Below are positions 62,511 through 64,000 of a DNA stretch of 64,000 nt, one piece after another. The notes under the pieces were generated by a model, which saw nothing but the letters and a program-made list of their open reading frames with translations, ran no database searches and was not told the origin of the DNA. The position numbers were made by a program, and so were the translations under genes. This DNA comes from JAJFFW01 sp963922595. GTDB taxonomy: Bacteria > Pseudomonadota > Alphaproteobacteria > Caulobacterales > Parvularculaceae. Within the stretch, counting starts at the first letter, position 1, and every line of letters starts with the position of its first letter. The stretch covers positions 10,178 through 74,177 of the forward strand of contig CAWUIM010000009.1 of the NCBI GenBank assembly GCA_963922595.1, written 5' to 3'.

Positions 62511-63782
62511 TCAGCGCAGGATCGTTTTGCAGGCGTAAACGGCGCTGACGTCGAGCTCTTCTTCGATCCGCAACAGCTGATTGTACTTGGCGGTGCGGTC
62601 CGAGCGCGCAAGCGAGCCCGTTTTGATCTGACCGCAATTGGTCGCCACCGCAAGGTCCGCGATCGTCGTGTCTTCGGTTTCGCCGGACCGGTGCGACATG
62701 ACCGCCGTAAAGCCTGCGCGATGCGCCGTATCCACCGCCGCCAGCGTTTCCGTCAGGGTGCCGATTTGATTGACCTTCACGAGAATGGAATTGCCGCAGC
62801 CCTCTTCGATGCCGCGGCGCAGCCGCTTTTCGTTCGTGACGAAAAGATCGTCGCCCACTAGCTGACACCGGGCGCCGATAGCGTCGGTTAGCGCGCGCCA
62901 GCCTTCCCAATCGTCTTCCGCCAGACCATCTTCAATTGAAATAATCGGATAGGCGCTGACAAGGCTCGCATAATAGTCGGCCATCCCAGCCGCATCGAGC
63001 ACTTTGCCTTCGCCGTCGAGGTGGTATTTGCCGTCGCGGTAAAACTCCGTGGAGGCGGCGTCGAGCGCGATATAAACGTCGTCGCCCGGCTTGTTGCCGG
63101 TGTCCTCTATCGCTTTCGTAATGAAATCAAGCGCCTCGGTTGTTGATTTCAAGCTCGGCGCGAAGCCGCCTTCGTCGCCCACATTGGTGTTGTGGCCCGC
63201 CTCTTTCAGGCCCTTCTTCAAGGCGTGAAAAATCTCCGCGCCCGTGCGCAGCGCTTCGGCGAAGGTGGGCGCGCCGAGCGGCATGATCATGAATTCCTGG
63301 ATATCGATGGGATTGTCAGCATGCGCCCCGCCATTGACGATGTTCATCATCGGCGCAGGCAAGACGCGGGCGCTAACGCCGCCCACATATTTGTAAAGCG
63401 GCAGCGCCGCCGCGTCGGCGGCGGCTTTCGCCGTCGCCAGCGATACGCCGAGGATGGCGTTGGCGCCGAGACGCGACTTGTTTTCCGTGCCGTCTAATTC
63501 AATCAGGACGTCATCGACTTCGACCTGATCCTCCGCATCGAAACCGCAAAGCGCGTCATGGATTTCGCCATCGATCGCCTCCACCGCATGCTGGACGCCT
63601 TTGCCGCCGTAACGCTCATCGCCGTCGCGCAATTCATGGGCCTCATGCGCGCCGGTCGACGCGCCCGACGGCACACCGGCCCTGCCCATGGAGCCGTCGT
63701 CAAGCGTGACCTCCACTTCCACAGTGGGGTTGCCGCGGCTGTCGAGGATTTCGCGACCCGTGACATCGATGATGGCGGTCAT
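62511..63782 (-). CDS. eno: Enolase
   Basis: A 423-residue enolase converting 2-phosphoglycerate to phosphoenolpyruvate. It shows REILDSRGNPTVEVEV, SGASTGAHEAHELRDGD, the metal ligand region VGDDLFVTNEKRL, the catalytic Lys in ILVKVNQIGTLTET and the final GETEDTTIADLAVAT. The ATG at 63782 has GGAG 8 bases upstream and is used rather than a TTG two codons earlier. In related genomes eno is followed by ftsB and pdhA; here the metzincin gene intervenes. Confidence 0.98.
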   Translation of the reverse strand: MTAIIDVTGREILDSRGNPTVEVEVTLDDGSMGRAGVPSGASTGAHEAHELRDGDERYGGKGVQHAVEAIDGEIHDALCGFDAEDQVEVDDVLIELDGTENKSRLGANAILGVSLATAKAAADAAALPLYKYVGGVSARVLPAPMMNIVNGGAHADNPIDIQEFMIMPLGAPTFAEALRTGAEIFHALKKGLKEAGHNTNVGDEGGFAPSLKSTTEALDFITKAIEDTGNKPGDDVYIALDAASTEFYRDGKYHLDGEGKVLDAAGMADYYASLVSAYPIISIEDGLAEDDWEGWRALTDAIGARCQLVGDDLFVTNEKRLRRGIEEGCGNSILVKVNQIGTLTETLAAVDTAHRAGFTAVMSHRSGETEDTTIADLAVATNCGQIKTGSLARSDRTAKYNQLLRIEEELDVSAVYACKTILR

Positions 63783-63888
63783 GTGCAAGGCTCCAACGTT
63801 AAGAGAACAACATCGCCTCTATAGGGCGCTCGCTTCGTAAAGCAATACGGAAGCGAGCGTCGTTGGTCGCGAATTTTCGGTTGCGCCG

Positions 63889-64000
63889 TCAGTCGATGTT
63901 CGGCGGCGGCCCCTGATCGCGAAGTCGAGGGTTTTCGTAGCGCGGAGAGCGATTTCGCGGCGGCGGAGGCGGCGCGCTGCGTTGTTGCGGCGGCGGCGAT
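63889..64000 (-). CDS. Proline/arginine-rich C-terminus of a protein truncated by the window edge
   Basis: The minus-strand frame ending at the TGA at 63889-63891 reads, over its last 37 codons, a Pro-rich and Arg-rich tail (SPPPQQRSAPPPPPRNRSPR, then YENPRLRDQGPPPNID). The start is outside the window. Low-complexity tails of this kind are seen at the end of envelope or outer-membrane associated proteins, but the function cannot be told. It lies 107 bp from the eno start on the same strand. Confidence 0.45.
   Translation of the reverse strand, partial: SPPPQQRSAPPPPPRNRSPRYENPRLRDQGPPPNID

Overview
The window reads as chromosome of a GC-rich alphaproteobacterium, most likely from the Caulobacterales/Parvularculales side of the class. 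The reasons are a DivK-PleD cell-cycle pair, an alphaproteobacterial DnaG in which most zinc-finger ligands are replaced, a DinB with an N-terminal Cys4 motif, carA-yqeY-dnaG-rpoD and eno-ftsB-pdhA neighbourhoods that are recognisable although interrupted, and typical DUF983, DUF2007 and YHS genes. No rRNA, tRNA, CRISPR array, insertion sequence or prophage was recognised. The assignment comes from recognising families in the sequence and was not tested by a search.

Left part (1-15 kb): a MarR regulator diverging from a truncated secreted-protein gene, a DUF885 peptidase-like protein, an alpha/beta-hydrolase lipoprotein, tpiA, a ppiD-type foldase overlapping trpE, an ion channel, and a very small antisense membrane-protein gene. 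A metal-homeostasis-like patch follows: two small His/Cys-rich membrane-anchored proteins, each preceded by a palindrome, and a Fur/Zur regulator. Next is a four-gene polyamine operon (odc-speD-speE-speB) behind a probable structured leader.

Middle (15-35 kb): a thioredoxin-like lipoprotein, rpoD and dnaG; then an S9 peptidase and an alpha-helical repeat protein lying between dnaG and yqeY; carA, an MscS-type channel, a YcaQ-type DNA glycosylase, a YHS protein, a metallo-beta-lactamase-fold hydrolase, RraB, an ArsR/SRPBCC pair, carB, greA, DUF983 and an MFS transporter.

Right part (35-64 kb): rpmG, divK-pleD, dinB, a RidA/acyltransferase/DUF2007/HIT run, a secreted DM13 protein, a large von Willebrand A protein with four tandem repeats, clpS-clpA, a phasin, a DD-carboxypeptidase with a SPOR domain, and acs. 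An envelope block follows: exosortase, asparagine-synthase-like amidotransferase, glycosyltransferase and tadG-tadE-tadF-like genes. It is followed by pdhA, ftsB, a secreted metzincin protease with its own AT-rich upstream region, and eno.

The most unusual items are the exosortase/amidotransferase/glycosyltransferase block beside pseudopilin-like genes with no sorting target in view, the two metal-binding-like small proteins next to Zur, the 34-residue membrane peptide gene antisense to an ion channel, the four-repeat vWA protein, and the metzincin gene placed between ftsB and eno behind an 18-bp perfect palindrome.
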